From contig CAVWPS010000002.1 of assembly GCA_963756975.1 (NCBI GenBank), forward strand, positions 1,674,001 through 1,738,000: DNA of 64,000 nucleotides. Reading direction: 5' to 3'. A program made the position numbers and the translations under genes. Below are positions 25,598 to 37,491 of this stretch, in pieces. The notes beneath the pieces are model-generated. The model was not told the origin of the DNA and made no database searches. It saw only the letters and a list, made by a program, of their open reading frames with translations. This DNA comes from CAVRQM01 sp963756975 (GTDB lineage Bacteria > Pseudomonadota > Alphaproteobacteria > Acetobacterales > Acetobacteraceae). Each line of letters begins with the position of its first letter. Positions within the stretch are counted from its first letter, which is position 1.

Positions 25598-26386
25598 TCA
25601 TGCCCGCCCGGCCACGGCCGGCCGGCCGACGCTGACGAGTGCCACCAGCGCGACGATGACGCCGAGGAAGATGACGCTGGTGTCGATCGTGCCGAGGCCG
25701 AGGCCCCCGTTGGACCGGGACTGGGACAGGAGGTCGCCGAGCGACGCGCCGAGCGGGCGGGTCAGGATGTAGGCCAGCCAGAACGTCAGCACGGCGTTCG
25801 CCCCAAGCCGGAACGCGACGTAGGCGGCGGCGATCAGCGCGCCGAACACCAGCACGCCGACCTGAAAGCCGAGGCCGAGCGCCTCCGTCGCGAGGTCGCC
25901 GGCGGCGGTGCCCAGCGCGAAGGTGCACAGGATCGCGGCCCAATAGAACCGCTCGCGAGACGCTGTGACGATGGTGTGGATCGAGAGCGTCCGCTCGCGC
26001 GCATACCAGGCGGCGAACACGGCGGCGAGCAGGACCGCGAAGACGGCGGTGCTGACGTAAAGGCTGATCTCGAGCCCGTCGGTCAGCGCGTCGGTGATCT
26101 GCGTGCCGACCACGCTGACCAGGACCACGGTCAGCCAATACAGCCAAGGCACGTAACGGCGCGCCCGGAGCTGCGCCACGAGCGCCACGACCAGCAGCGC
26201 CGCCATGACGGCCCCCGTGGTCGCGGTGCCGAGACCGACATGCACGGCGAGGTAGTCGGCCCCGGTCTCGCCGACCGTGGTGGCCATGATCTTGATGACC
26301 CAGAACACCAGGGTGACCTGCGGCACCTTGTTCAGCATCAGGGTGGTCAGGGATTGCGGGACGTGCGGTGGCGATGTGGCGGACAT
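25598..26386 (-). CDS. COG4705-type multi-helix membrane protein
   Basis: Membrane protein of 262 aa with about eight helices. Signature segments are LMLNKVPQVTLVFWVIKIMA, TTVGETGADYLAVHVGLG, a repeated version in the second half (TLSIHTIVTASRERFYWAAI, CTFALGTAAGDLATEALGLG), and WLAYILTRPLGASLGDLLSQ. The repeat of the K(I/V)xATTxGExxxD type is typical of COG4705. No activity is firmly known. It heads a minus-strand run with the secreted protein, PepSY, response regulator and kinase genes, suggesting an envelope-stress or metal-responsive unit. Confidence 0.82.
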   Translation of the reverse strand: MSATSPPHVPQSLTTLMLNKVPQVTLVFWVIKIMATTVGETGADYLAVHVGLGTATTGAVMAALLVVALVAQLRARRYVPWLYWLTVVLVSVVGTQITDALTDGLEISLYVSTAVFAVLLAAVFAAWYARERTLSIHTIVTASRERFYWAAILCTFALGTAAGDLATEALGLGFQVGVLVFGALIAAAYVAFRLGANAVLTFWLAYILTRPLGASLGDLLSQSRSNGGLGLGTIDTSVIFLGVIVALVALVSVGRPAVAGRA

Positions 26387-26499
26387 GGCGAACCCTCCGG
26401 ATTGACGGAAGCCGGTTCTGCGCCGGGCCACATTGGCGTGGCTTGGCCCCCGGATTGGGAAACCCCAATGCGGCGCGGCGACCAGATTGCGCAGGACTT

Positions 26500-28541
26500 C
26501 TAACGCGATCCCGGGCCGCCCGCCGCCCGCAACAGGGTCGCCGTGATCGCGCCGACGGCGTTCGCCTCGCCGTCCAGCGGCAGCGCCCCGCACCAGGCGA
26601 CCGACCCGACCGAGACCACGAACCCGCCGCCCTCGTCCCGCCGCGCGGTCAGATCGGCCCGTCGCGCGGCGGCGCGGTCGGGCGCGCCGCCCGGAAAATA
26701 CTCGTTCGCGTCGGTTTCGTATTCGGCCCCGAACCCGTCGGCCACCGCGAGGACGACCGTCTGCGGCGGCGTGCCGAGCCTGATGTCGGCGCGGTCCACC
26801 TCGTAGCCTGCGGCACCGCCGAGCACGCGGCCCGTAGCACCGACCGGACCCGTTGCGCCCGCGAACACCCAATCCCATTCGGCATTGCCGCGGCAGCGCC
26901 GGTAAGGCCGGGCCGGTCCGAAACCCATCATCGTCATGCCGGTGCCGACGACCGCGAACTCCGGCCGGCCGCGTTCGCGCCATAGTCCGCCGGGCATGTT
27001 GTCGAGCGCCATCGTGATCTCGCCGGGCGCCCCGTCCCAGGTGCGGGCGGCGAGGGTCCGGCCGCGCCGCGCCTCCACCCGCTCGCCGTCGAAGCCCGTC
27101 ACCCACATCAGCCCGTTGCCGCCGAGGTGGACGAGGTTGCCGCCGCGACCGAGCCAACCGTTCAATGCGGCCTGCATCTTCCCGGTCCAGTATTCCGGGT
27201 GGCTGCCGGTCGCGAGCCCGGCGTAGGGCGCGAGCGCGGCCGGACCTTCCGCATGCAGGTCGGCATCGGTCAGCAGGTCGAATGCGATGTTCTGGTCGTG
27301 GCAGAAGGCCAGCAGGTCGAGGTCGACCGGCAGCAGGTGCGGCGAGCCGGAGAGCGGATAGCGGTAGTCGCTTCGCAGCGTCGATTTCGGGTGGCGCAGG
27401 CTTTTTATCGACACGCCGCTGCCGTCCGCGTGCTCGTCGTATAGGCTCAGCAGTCCGTTCGCCCGCGCGAAACGGTGGGAGCGGTCGTCGCAAACCCAGG
27501 GAAACCGGTCCGGCGGCAGCGCCTCGTCGGCGTAGGCGGCGTAGGTCAGGGTGGGCAGCAGGATCGCCAGCGCCGCGCGGGGCTTCGCGGGCCGGACGAA
27601 GAACGCGACCTCCTCCGTCCCGAGCGTCGTCGCGATGGCGAACGCGTAGACGCCGCTTGGCGCGTCTGCGGGGATCCCGACAATGTGCGTTTCCGGCCAG
27701 TCGAGCGCGCCGATGTCGTCCTCGTGCAGGTGGATCGCGTCGTAATGGTCCGGTGCGAGGCGGGGGTCGTCGGCGGTGCCGTTCCAGCGGGCGGAGGTGC
27801 AGGCGAAGGTCGGGTCGTTGAACACGCGCAGTGGCGGGTGCGGCCGGGTCGCCGGCCGGGATCGTGCCGGCTGGGCCGCGTGTGGGGAACCGCCATTGCC
27901 ATGCCGTGCCGCCACGGTCGAACCCGATCCGGCCCACGCGCCAGTTGGCGGCCGGGCCGGTCGCATCCCGGCCGAGCATGAGCGTTCCGGGCGTCACGGC
28001 GAGACCGTCTCAGGCGGAGCGATCCGACCTCACGCCCCGCTTCCGTGTGGACGACGAGACCGACCGCGTCCGCTGTCCAGGACAGCGCGAGCGTCAGCCA
28101 ACGTCCGGCTTGCACCGAGAAACCCTCACCCCGGCCCTCTCCCGGGGGGAGAGGGAGAAGCGGCTGCTCCCTCTCCGCGCCTTGGGAGAGGGCCGGGGTG
28201 AGGGGGCTTGCCAGCGTCAGCCGCCCGTCCGGATCGACGCAGACCGCGACGCCGCCCCAGGCGATCAGCGTGCGGGGCGTCGCGTTGCGGGTCAGCTGGA
28301 ATTCGAGGCTGAGCGTGGCACCGTCCGATGGTCCGAGCCCGTCGATTTCGACCCATGAGCCGTGGACGATCGCGCGATGACCGAGCGGGACGCCGGGCCG
28401 GATCGGCCAGTCCGGGTCGTGACCGGGCAGATCGAGCCGCCGCACCGTCACCGTCGCCGCTGGATCCGCGCACGACGCATGCAGTGCCACGTGCCCGCCG
28501 GCCCGCGCGCTCCAGGGCCAGGCGTAACCGCAGGCGGGCAT
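26500..28541 (-). pseudogene. N,N-dimethylformamidase beta-subunit-like protein, frame broken twice
   Basis: About 680 codons related to the large subunit of N,N-dimethylformamidase, an iron amidohydrolase. Three successive frames are needed: start to about 28010 (MPACGYAWPWSARAGGHVAL and on), then AVTPGTLMLGRDATGPAANW to about 27839, then PLRVFNDPTFACTSARWNGT to the end. The C-terminal domain is well preserved: AILLPTLTYAAYADEALP, PVDLDLLAFCHDQNIAFDLL, LATGSHPEYWTGKMQAALNG, GGNLVHLGGNGLMWVT. Both shifts are one extra base. A nested palindromic repeat (28123-28206) is inserted in frame in the N-terminal part. The gene diverges from an SDR gene. It may be a true pseudogene, or the shifts may be sequence errors. 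Confidence 0.75.
28123..28206. repeat. Nested palindromic repeat element inside a coding region
   Basis: 84 bp with two nested perfect inverted repeats: outer 21-bp arms (28123-28143 and 28184-28204, beginning CCCTCACCCCGG) and inner 10-bp arms (28148-28157 and 28167-28176, GGAGAGGGAG). It is 28 codons long without a stop and translates in the gene frame as PLTPALSQGAEREQPLLPLP then PGEGRGEGF. It resembles the short palindromic repeats scattered in many proteobacterial genomes that give the same peptide pattern. I saw only one complete copy in this window. Confidence 0.85.
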
Positions 28542-28621
28542 GGCGTCGTGGTTCACGGCGCGTGCGGACGGCATCGGCCGTTGTATGTACAAGCCTCCGG
28601 CGCTCGCAAGCGGGAGACGTC

Positions 28622-29359
28622 ATGACGACCCAGTTCGACCTTACCGGCCGCGTGGCGCTGATCACCGGGGCCAGCCGGGGCATCGGCCGCGCGATCGCCG
28701 ACGCGCTGGCGGATGCCGGGGCCGACATCGCCGTCACCTCGCGAACCCTCCCCGCAATCGCGGGACATGCGCTCGCGATCGAGCACGACGTGTCGCGCGT
28801 GGACGATTGCCGGCGGGCGGTGGCCGAGACGGTGGCCGCATTCGGGCGGCTCGACATCCTGATCAACAACGCCGGGATCGAGGAGGTGCGCCCGTCGCTC
28901 GATGTGGACGAGGCGCTGTGGGACCGCATCCAGGCGACCAATCTGAAGGGCGCGTTCTTCTGCGCGCAGGCGGCGGCGCGGCATTGGCGCGACGCGGGGC
29001 GGCCGGGTGCGATCGTCAACATCTGCTCGCTCACGTCGGAGGTCGGCGTGCCCGGTGCGGTCCCGTACGGCGCCTCGAAATCGGGGCTGCTCGGGATGAC
29101 GCGGGCGCTGGCGGCCGAGTGGGCGCCGCTCGGCATCCGCGTCAACGCGATCGCGCCGGGCTATTTCCGGACCGCGATGACCGAGGGCTTTTACGCCGAC
29201 CCCGGATGGCGGGCCGCGATGCTGGCCCGCATTCCGCAGGCGCGGTTCGGGGCGCTGGGCGACCTCGGCGGTGCCGCGATCTTCCTCGCGTCCGACGCGT
29301 CGGCCTACGTCACCGGGCAGTGCCTCGCGGTCGATGGCGGCTATCTGGCCTCGATCTAA
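28622..29359 (+). CDS. Short-chain dehydrogenase/reductase
   Basis: Classical SDR of 245 aa. Cofactor motif VALITGASRGIGRAIADAL, then ILINNAGIEEVRPS, catalytic Ser region IVNICSLTSEVGVPGAVPYG with Tyr and Lys in PYGASKSGLLG, and NAIAPGYFRTAM. The C-terminal AAIFLASDASAYVTGQCLAV is typical of FabG-like and 3-ketoacyl/alcohol dehydrogenases. It is transcribed away from the dimethylformamidase-like gene and lies 75 nt upstream of the ABC substrate-binding gene, so it probably belongs to the same unit and oxidises a hydroxyl group of the imported compound. Confidence 0.9.
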   Translation: MTTQFDLTGRVALITGASRGIGRAIADALADAGADIAVTSRTLPAIAGHALAIEHDVSRVDDCRRAVAETVAAFGRLDILINNAGIEEVRPSLDVDEALWDRIQATNLKGAFFCAQAAARHWRDAGRPGAIVNICSLTSEVGVPGAVPYGASKSGLLGMTRALAAEWAPLGIRVNAIAPGYFRTAMTEGFYADPGWRAAMLARIPQARFGALGDLGGAAIFLASDASAYVTGQCLAVDGGYLASI

Positions 29360-29434
29360 CACGCTGGACGGCTGGCGGGACGTAGGACAAGTTATCGCGA
29401 GCGGTTTTTCGCCACACGAAATAGGGTTTTGTCG

Positions 29435-30448
29435 ATGACACTCCGGACCGAAATTCTGCGCGCCATCGGCGGTGCGGCACTCGCCGCGACGCTAGTTGCC
29501 GCACTGGCGCGCCCGGCATCGGCGGCCGACGCGATCCCGGCCACGCCCGAGACCGGCACCCTGAAAATGGGAATCGAGCCGTGGCTCGGCTACGGCCAGT
29601 GGTACATCGCCCAGAAGGACGGGATTTTCGCGAAGCGCGGCTTGCCGGCCGTGCAGATCGTGAACTTCACCGAGGACAAGGACATCAACGCGGCCCTCGC
29701 GAGCGGGCAGCTGGACGCGGCCAACGTCGCGACCCACACCGCCATGGGCATGATCGCCGCCGGCCTGCCGGTCAAGGCGATCATGCTGCTGGATTTCAGC
29801 CTGAGCGCCGACGCGATCATCGCCAACGGCGACGTCAAATCGGTCGCCGATCTGAAGGGCAAGAAGATCGCCTTCGAGCAGGGCACGACGAGCGACATCC
29901 TGCTGAACTACGCGCTGTCGCAGAACGGCATGACCATCGCCGACGTGACGCCGGTGCCGATGCCGGCCGCCGACGCGGGCGCCGCGCTGCTGGCCGGTCG
30001 GGTGCCGGTCGCGGTCACGTACGAGCCGTACATCGCGGCTGCGAAGAAGCAGGATGCGAAGGTCAGCCTCGTCTACACCGCCGGCAAGGATCCGGGCCTG
30101 GTGAGCGACGTGCTGGTCGTCACCGACGACGCGATCAAGAACAAGCCGGGCATGGTGCTGGCGCTGGTGAAAAGCTGGGGCGACGCGCTGATCGCGTACG
30201 ACGCGGACAAGACCGCCGGGCGTAAGATCATCGCCGACGGCGTCGGTGCCACGCCCGAGGAACTCGCCTCCGCGTTCGACGGCGTGCGCTACTACAGCGT
30301 CAAGGAAAACCAGACGAGCTTCAACGGCGACTTCCGCACCCGCACGTTCATCGACGTGCTGAACGCCGCGAAGAAGGCCGGGCTGGTCAGCAAGGACGTG
30401 ACGGCGGCCGAAATGCTCGATCCCGACTTCCTCGCCGCCGCGAACTGA
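29435..30448 (+). CDS. NitT/TauT-type ABC transporter substrate-binding protein
   Basis: Periplasmic binding protein of 337 aa with signal peptide (ATLVAALARPASAADA). The fold opening LKMGIEPWLGYGQWYIAQKD with DGIFAKRG and the segment VKSVADLKGKKIAFEQGTTS are characteristic of the nitrate/taurine/aliphatic-sulfonate binding family. The conserved YEPYI motif is present (AVTYEPYIAAAKKQ). The ligand cannot be read from sequence. It is followed within 9 nt by the permease and then the ATPase, so the importer is complete apart from the permease frameshift. Confidence 0.92.
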   Translation: MTLRTEILRAIGGAALAATLVAALARPASAADAIPATPETGTLKMGIEPWLGYGQWYIAQKDGIFAKRGLPAVQIVNFTEDKDINAALASGQLDAANVATHTAMGMIAAGLPVKAIMLLDFSLSADAIIANGDVKSVADLKGKKIAFEQGTTSDILLNYALSQNGMTIADVTPVPMPAADAGAALLAGRVPVAVTYEPYIAAAKKQDAKVSLVYTAGKDPGLVSDVLVVTDDAIKNKPGMVLALVKSWGDALIAYDADKTAGRKIIADGVGATPEELASAFDGVRYYSVKENQTSFNGDFRTRTFIDVLNAAKKAGLVSKDVTAAEMLDPDFLAAAN

Positions 30449-30457
30449 TTTCTTAGC

Positions 30458-31259
30458 GTGCTGAGGCGGCGGCGCGCGCGGCTGCGGATCGGGCAGCGGA
30501 TCGGGCGCGCGCCGTACGCGGCGATCGCGACGGCGATTTTCGTCGTGCTCGGCATCGCGTGGTGGGCGTCGACCGCGTCCGGGCTGGTCAAGCCGATCTT
30601 CCTGCCGTCACCGGACGCGGTCTGGACGCGGATGGTCGAGCTTGCCGCCAACGGCACGTTGTGGGGCGACGCGCTGGTCAGCATCTACCGGATGCTGTCC
30701 GGCTTCGCGCTCGCCTCGGCGATGGCGATCCCGGTCGGCGTGCTGATCGGCTGCTTCGCGCCCGTCGAGGCCGCGGTCGAGCCGCTGGTCGATTTCGTCC
30801 GCTACATGCCGGTCGTGGCGTTCGTTCCGCTGACGATCCTGTGGGCCGGCACGGGGGACGGCCAGAAATTCCTCATCATCTGGATCGGCACGTTCTTTCA
30901 GCAGGTGCTGATGGTGATGGACAACGTGAAGCGCGTGTCGCCCGATTTCGTCGGCCTCGGCCGCACGCTCGGGTCTGTCCGAGGGCCGCATCCTGCTGCG
31001 GATCGTGCTGCCGTCGTCGCTGCCCGGCATCTGGGACACGTTGCGGATCAGCATCGGCTGGGCGTGGACGTGGCTCGTGCTGGCCGAACTTGTCGCCGCG
31101 ACCTCCGGACTCGGCTACCGCATCACCGTGTCGCAGCGGTTTTTCCAGACGCAGACGATCATCGGCTACATCCTGTTCCTCGGCGTGCTCGGCCTGATCA
31201 CCGACCAGGGCATGAAAGCGTCCGAGCGGCTGCTGTTCCGCTACGCCGAGCGCCACTGA
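30458..31259 (+). pseudogene. NitT/TauT-type ABC transporter permease, frame broken once
   Basis: Inner-membrane permease (about 266 residues, six helices) of the SsuC/TauC family. The first frame runs to RVSPDFVGLGRTLG. The second, from about 30974, holds the rest: SEGRILLRIVLPSSLPGIWD, the EAA-loop region, then LRISIGWAWTWLVLAELVAA and FRYAERH at the end. Removing T30974 gives RTLGLSEGRILLRIVLPSSL without a break. The length is one base over a multiple of three. GTG start at 30458. The ATPase begins one base after its stop, so it is in an operon. Confidence 0.85.
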
Positions 31260-31260
31260 C

Positions 31261-32052
31261 ATGATCGCGCCGAAGCTGCGGATCGCGGGACTGAGCAAGA
31301 CGTTCGGCTCGGCCAAGGGGCGCATCGAGGCGTTGCGCGGCATCGACCTCGATCTCGCGGACCGGGAGTTCGTGTCGCTGGTCGGCACGTCCGGGTGCGG
31401 CAAGAGCACGCTGCTGTCGATCGTCGCAGGCTTGCTCGATTTCGACGCGGGCGAGCTGACGTCGGACGGCACCCCGATCACCGGGCCGGGGCTCGATCGC
31501 GGCGTGGTGTTCCAGTCGTACACGCTGCTGCCGTGGCTGACGGCGCGGCAGAATGTGGAGTTCGCGCTGAAGGCGGCGGGCATGTCGGCGCGCGACGGCA
31601 AGCGGATCGCGATGGACCATCTGGCATTGGTGAAACTCACCCGGTTCGCCGACGCGTATCCGTCGCAATTGTCGGGCGGGATGAAGCAGCGGGTCGCGAT
31701 CGCGCGGGCGCTGTCGTACCGGCCGCAGATGCTGCTGATGGACGAGCCGTTCGGCGCACTCGACGCGCTCACGCGGCATCAGATGCAGGAGCTGCTGACC
31801 CGCATCTGGGAGGAACACCGGCTGACCGTCCTGTTCGTCACGCACGACGTCGAGGAGGCGGTTTATCTGTCGGACCGGATCGTCTCGATGAGCATCGGGC
31901 CTGGGCGGATCGGGCAGAGTTTCGACGTCGGGCTGCCACGGCCACGGCACCAGGACATGATCGCCTCGCCCGAGTTCATCGACCTGCAGCGGCGCGTGAT
32001 CACCGCGATCCGCGAGGGTTCGGTGCGCGAGGGCGAGTATTTAGACGACTGA
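31261..32052 (+). CDS. NitT/TauT-type ABC transporter ATPase
   Basis: Cytoplasmic ATPase of 263 aa. Walker A GTSGCGKSTLLSIVAG, Q-loop VVFQSYTLLPWLTARQNVEF, signature LSGGMKQRVAIARAL, Walker B and D-loop MLLMDEPFGALDALTRHQMQ, and H-loop VLFVTHDVEEAVYLSDRI. These match SsuB/TauB/NrtD-type subunits. It immediately follows the permease gene and is 15 nt before the HisD-like gene, so the dehydrogenases downstream appear to be transcribed with the importer. Confidence 0.95.
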   Translation: MIAPKLRIAGLSKTFGSAKGRIEALRGIDLDLADREFVSLVGTSGCGKSTLLSIVAGLLDFDAGELTSDGTPITGPGLDRGVVFQSYTLLPWLTARQNVEFALKAAGMSARDGKRIAMDHLALVKLTRFADAYPSQLSGGMKQRVAIARALSYRPQMLLMDEPFGALDALTRHQMQELLTRIWEEHRLTVLFVTHDVEEAVYLSDRIVSMSIGPGRIGQSFDVGLPRPRHQDMIASPEFIDLQRRVITAIREGSVREGEYLDD

Positions 32053-32067
32053 CATGGGATTTTGCGC

Positions 32068-33392
32068 ATGACCGGACATTGCAGCTTTCACGACCTTTCG
32101 ACGCTCGACGCGCCCGCGCGGGCGGCGCTGATGCGGCGGTCGGAGACCGATCTGTCCGCGTTCGAGGACGGTGCGCGCCCGATCATCCAGGCCGTGCGCG
32201 ACGAGGGCGACGCGGCACTGTACCGGTTCGCCCGCACGCTCGACCATGCCGAAGTCGCACCGGGCGGTCTGAAGGTGACGCCGGCCGAGTTCGAAGCCGC
32301 GTTCGGCATGGTCGCACCGGAGGTGATCGAAGCGATCCGGTACGCGATCGGCAACATCCGCACTTTCCATGAGACGCAGAAGCCGGAGCCGATGTGGCTC
32401 AAGGAAATCCGGCCGGGCGCGTTCGCGGGCGACCGGTGGACGCCGATCCAGTCGGTGGCATTGTACGTGCCGCGCGGAAAAGGCGCGTTTCCGTCGGTCA
32501 CGATGATGACCTCCGTTCCCGCCGTGATCGCCGGCGTGCCGAACGTGGCGATCTGCACGCCGCCCGCGCCGGACGGCTCGGTCGATGCGGCGACACTGGT
32601 CGCGGCCCGGCTCGCGGGTGTCGAGACGGTCTACAAGGTCGGCGGCGCGCAGGCCGTCGCCGCCGTCGCGTACGGGACGGAGACGGTGATGCGTGCGTTG
32701 AAGATCGTCGGGCCGGGCAGCCCGTGGGTGGTCGCGGCGAAGCAGTTGCTGTCGCGCGTGATCGATACCGGCCTGCCCGCCGGTCCGTCGGAGGCGATCA
32801 TCTTCGCGGACGGCACCGTGGACGGGCGGCTCGCCGCGCTCGACCTGCTGATCGAGGCGGAGCATGGGCCGGATTCGAGCGCGTACCTCGTCACGCACAG
32901 CCGTGCGGTGGCGGAGGCCGCGCGCGACGCGCTTGCCGGGTCACTGGGCGGGCATGACGGAGCAGCGGGTCGCGTTCTCGCGCGCGGTGCTGACCGGGCC
33001 GCGCGGCGGGATCGTGCTGACCGACTCGCTCGAGGACAGCTATCAGCTTCGTCAACGACTACGCGCCGGAGCATCTGGAAATCCTGTCGACCGAGCCGTT
33101 CGCGCATCTCGGCTCGATCACCGAGGCGGCCGAAATCCTGCTCGGCCCGCACACGCCGATCACGCTCGCGAACTTCGTGCTCGGCCCCAACGCGGTGCTG
33201 CCGACCAGCCGCTGGGCGCGCACGGTCGGACCGCTGTCGGTGACCGACTTCCTGAAGCGTTCGTCGGTCGGCTACGTCACGTCGAAAGCCTATCCGGAGC
33301 TGGCGGAGCAGGCGCGGATCCTCGCCCGCTACGAGGGGTTCAGCGGCCATGAGAACGCGATCTCGGCCGCGCGCGACGCGATCATGGGCTGA
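32068..33392 (+). pseudogene. HisD-like dehydrogenase with altered metal site, frame broken twice
   Basis: Histidinol-dehydrogenase-family protein, about 441 residues over three frames. Family signatures: QSVALYVPRGKGAFPSVTMM, VYKVGGAQAVAAVAYGTETV, IVGPGSPWVVAAKQLL, LPAGPSEAIIFAD, AEHGPDSSAYLVT, and after the shifts TEQRVAFSRAVLTG and NDYAPEHLEILSTEPFAHLG. The catalytic Glu-His (PEHLE) is kept. Residues that bind zinc in E. coli HisD differ: the Gln before AEHG is Glu (IEAEHG), and the Asp and His of GDYASGTNHVLPT are replaced in ANFVLGPNAVLPT. Frame shifts near 32933 and 33043 each need one base removed. Its place among transporter genes argues for catabolism, not histidine synthesis. Confidence 0.8.
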
Positions 33393-33398
33393 CCGGCG

Positions 33399-34580
33399 TT
33401 GCCGTTCGTGACCGTCGGCGACGCGCGTCTCGGGGCACGACGTCGCCTGCCGCGCATCTTCTTCGATTACATCGACGGCGGTGCCTCGGCGGAGGCGACG
33501 ATGCGCGCCAACGAGGCCGATTACGACCGAGTCGGATTGCGCCAGCGCGTGCTGGTCGATGTGCGCGAGCGAGATCTGTCGGCGAACTTCCTCGGGCGCA
33601 CGCATGCGTTGCCGTTCGCACTCGGGCCGGTCGGGTTCACCGGCCTGTTCTGGCGCGCGGGCGAGATGGCGGCGGCTGCGGCGGCGGCGAATGCGAATAT
33701 CGCGTTCAGCCTGTCGCATTTCGCCATCGCGACGCTGGCCGACATTCGCGCCGGCGGTGAGGGCGCGCTGTACGCGCAACTGTACGCGTTGCGGGACCGC
33801 TCGCTGGTCGAGGCGCATATCGAACAGGCGGAGCGGCACGGGGCGGACGCGCTGATCCTGACGGTGGACACGGCGGTGACCGGCATCCGGGAGCGTGACG
33901 ACCGCAACGGCTTTCGCAGCCTGGACCGGCTGACTCCCGGCTTGGCGCTCCGGCTCGCGCGAAAACCCCGCTGGTGCGCGCAGATGCTGGCCGGCGGCCT
34001 GCCGCAGGTCGGCGTCGCCCGTGGCCGGCCGGAATACGGCCACGGCGTGCTGGCGCAGGCGCGCAACCTCGCTCGGCAGATCGACCCCGGCCTGACCTGG
34101 GCCGACCTCGGCTGGCTGCGCGCGCGCTGGCGGGGGCGGCTTGCCGTGAAAGGCATTTTGGCCGCCGACGACGCCCGGCGCGCGGTGGCCATGGGAGCGG
34201 ACGCGGTCATCGTCAGCAACCACGGCGGCCGGCAACTCGACGGCGCGTCATCGACGATCGCGGCACTGCCCGGGATCGCTGCGGCGGTCGGCCATGAGAT
34301 CGAGGTGCTGCTCGACGGCGGGATCCGGCGCGGCACCCACATCGCCAAAGCGCTGGCGCTGGGCGCGAACGGGGTGCTGCTCGGCCGCGCCTACGCCTAC
34401 GGCCTCGCGGCGGCGGGCGGGGCGGGCGTCGCACGGGTGATCGATCTGCTGGGCACCGAACTCGGCGTCACGATGGCGCTGATGGGTGTGACCTCGGTCG
34501 CGGAATTGCGGGCCGGGGGGCGCGACCTGCTGCGCGCGGCCGTGGCGGACGGACCGGCTACCCTCGGGCCGCCGTTTTAG
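33399..34580 (+). CDS. FMN-dependent 2-hydroxyacid dehydrogenase (LldD-like)
   Basis: FMN flavoenzyme of 393 aa from the lactate dehydrogenase/mandelate dehydrogenase/glycolate oxidase family, oxidising a 2-hydroxyacid to the keto acid. Signatures: RRRLPRIFFDYIDGGASAEA, LYAQLYALRDRSL, ILTVDTAVTGIRERDDRNGF with the active Asp and Arg, LAVKGILAADDARRAV with Lys, and the active His-Arg block VIVSNHGGRQLDG. All catalytic positions are present. The TTG start is 6 nt past the HisD-like gene stop. A lactate-type substrate is the default guess. In context it could act on the hydroxyacid produced by the HisD-like enzyme. Confidence 0.88.
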   Translation: MPFVTVGDARLGARRRLPRIFFDYIDGGASAEATMRANEADYDRVGLRQRVLVDVRERDLSANFLGRTHALPFALGPVGFTGLFWRAGEMAAAAAAANANIAFSLSHFAIATLADIRAGGEGALYAQLYALRDRSLVEAHIEQAERHGADALILTVDTAVTGIRERDDRNGFRSLDRLTPGLALRLARKPRWCAQMLAGGLPQVGVARGRPEYGHGVLAQARNLARQIDPGLTWADLGWLRARWRGRLAVKGILAADDARRAVAMGADAVIVSNHGGRQLDGASSTIAALPGIAAAVGHEIEVLLDGGIRRGTHIAKALALGANGVLLGRAYAYGLAAAGGAGVARVIDLLGTELGVTMALMGVTSVAELRAGGRDLLRAAVADGPATLGPPF

Positions 34581-34695
34581 CCGGGGCCGCACGCGACCGG
34601 AACCATGCTCGCGCGCTACGGTCGTTGCCGCGCATTAACCGGTCGCCCGTTGCGTGACATCGTAACCCACGGAAGCCGAGGACAGGAGAGCCATC

Positions 34696-37487
<2,792 letters not shown>

Positions 37488-37491
<4 letters not shown>

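Noticed and set aside
28123..28206. Rho-independent terminator
   Set aside because: The hairpin lies in the middle of a reading frame, has no T-run and matches the pattern of interspersed palindromic repeats.
32068..33392. Orthodox histidine-biosynthesis hisD
   Set aside because: The zinc-ligand changes, absence of other his genes and tight linkage to an ABC importer make a biosynthetic role less likely, although it cannot be excluded without the rest of the genome.
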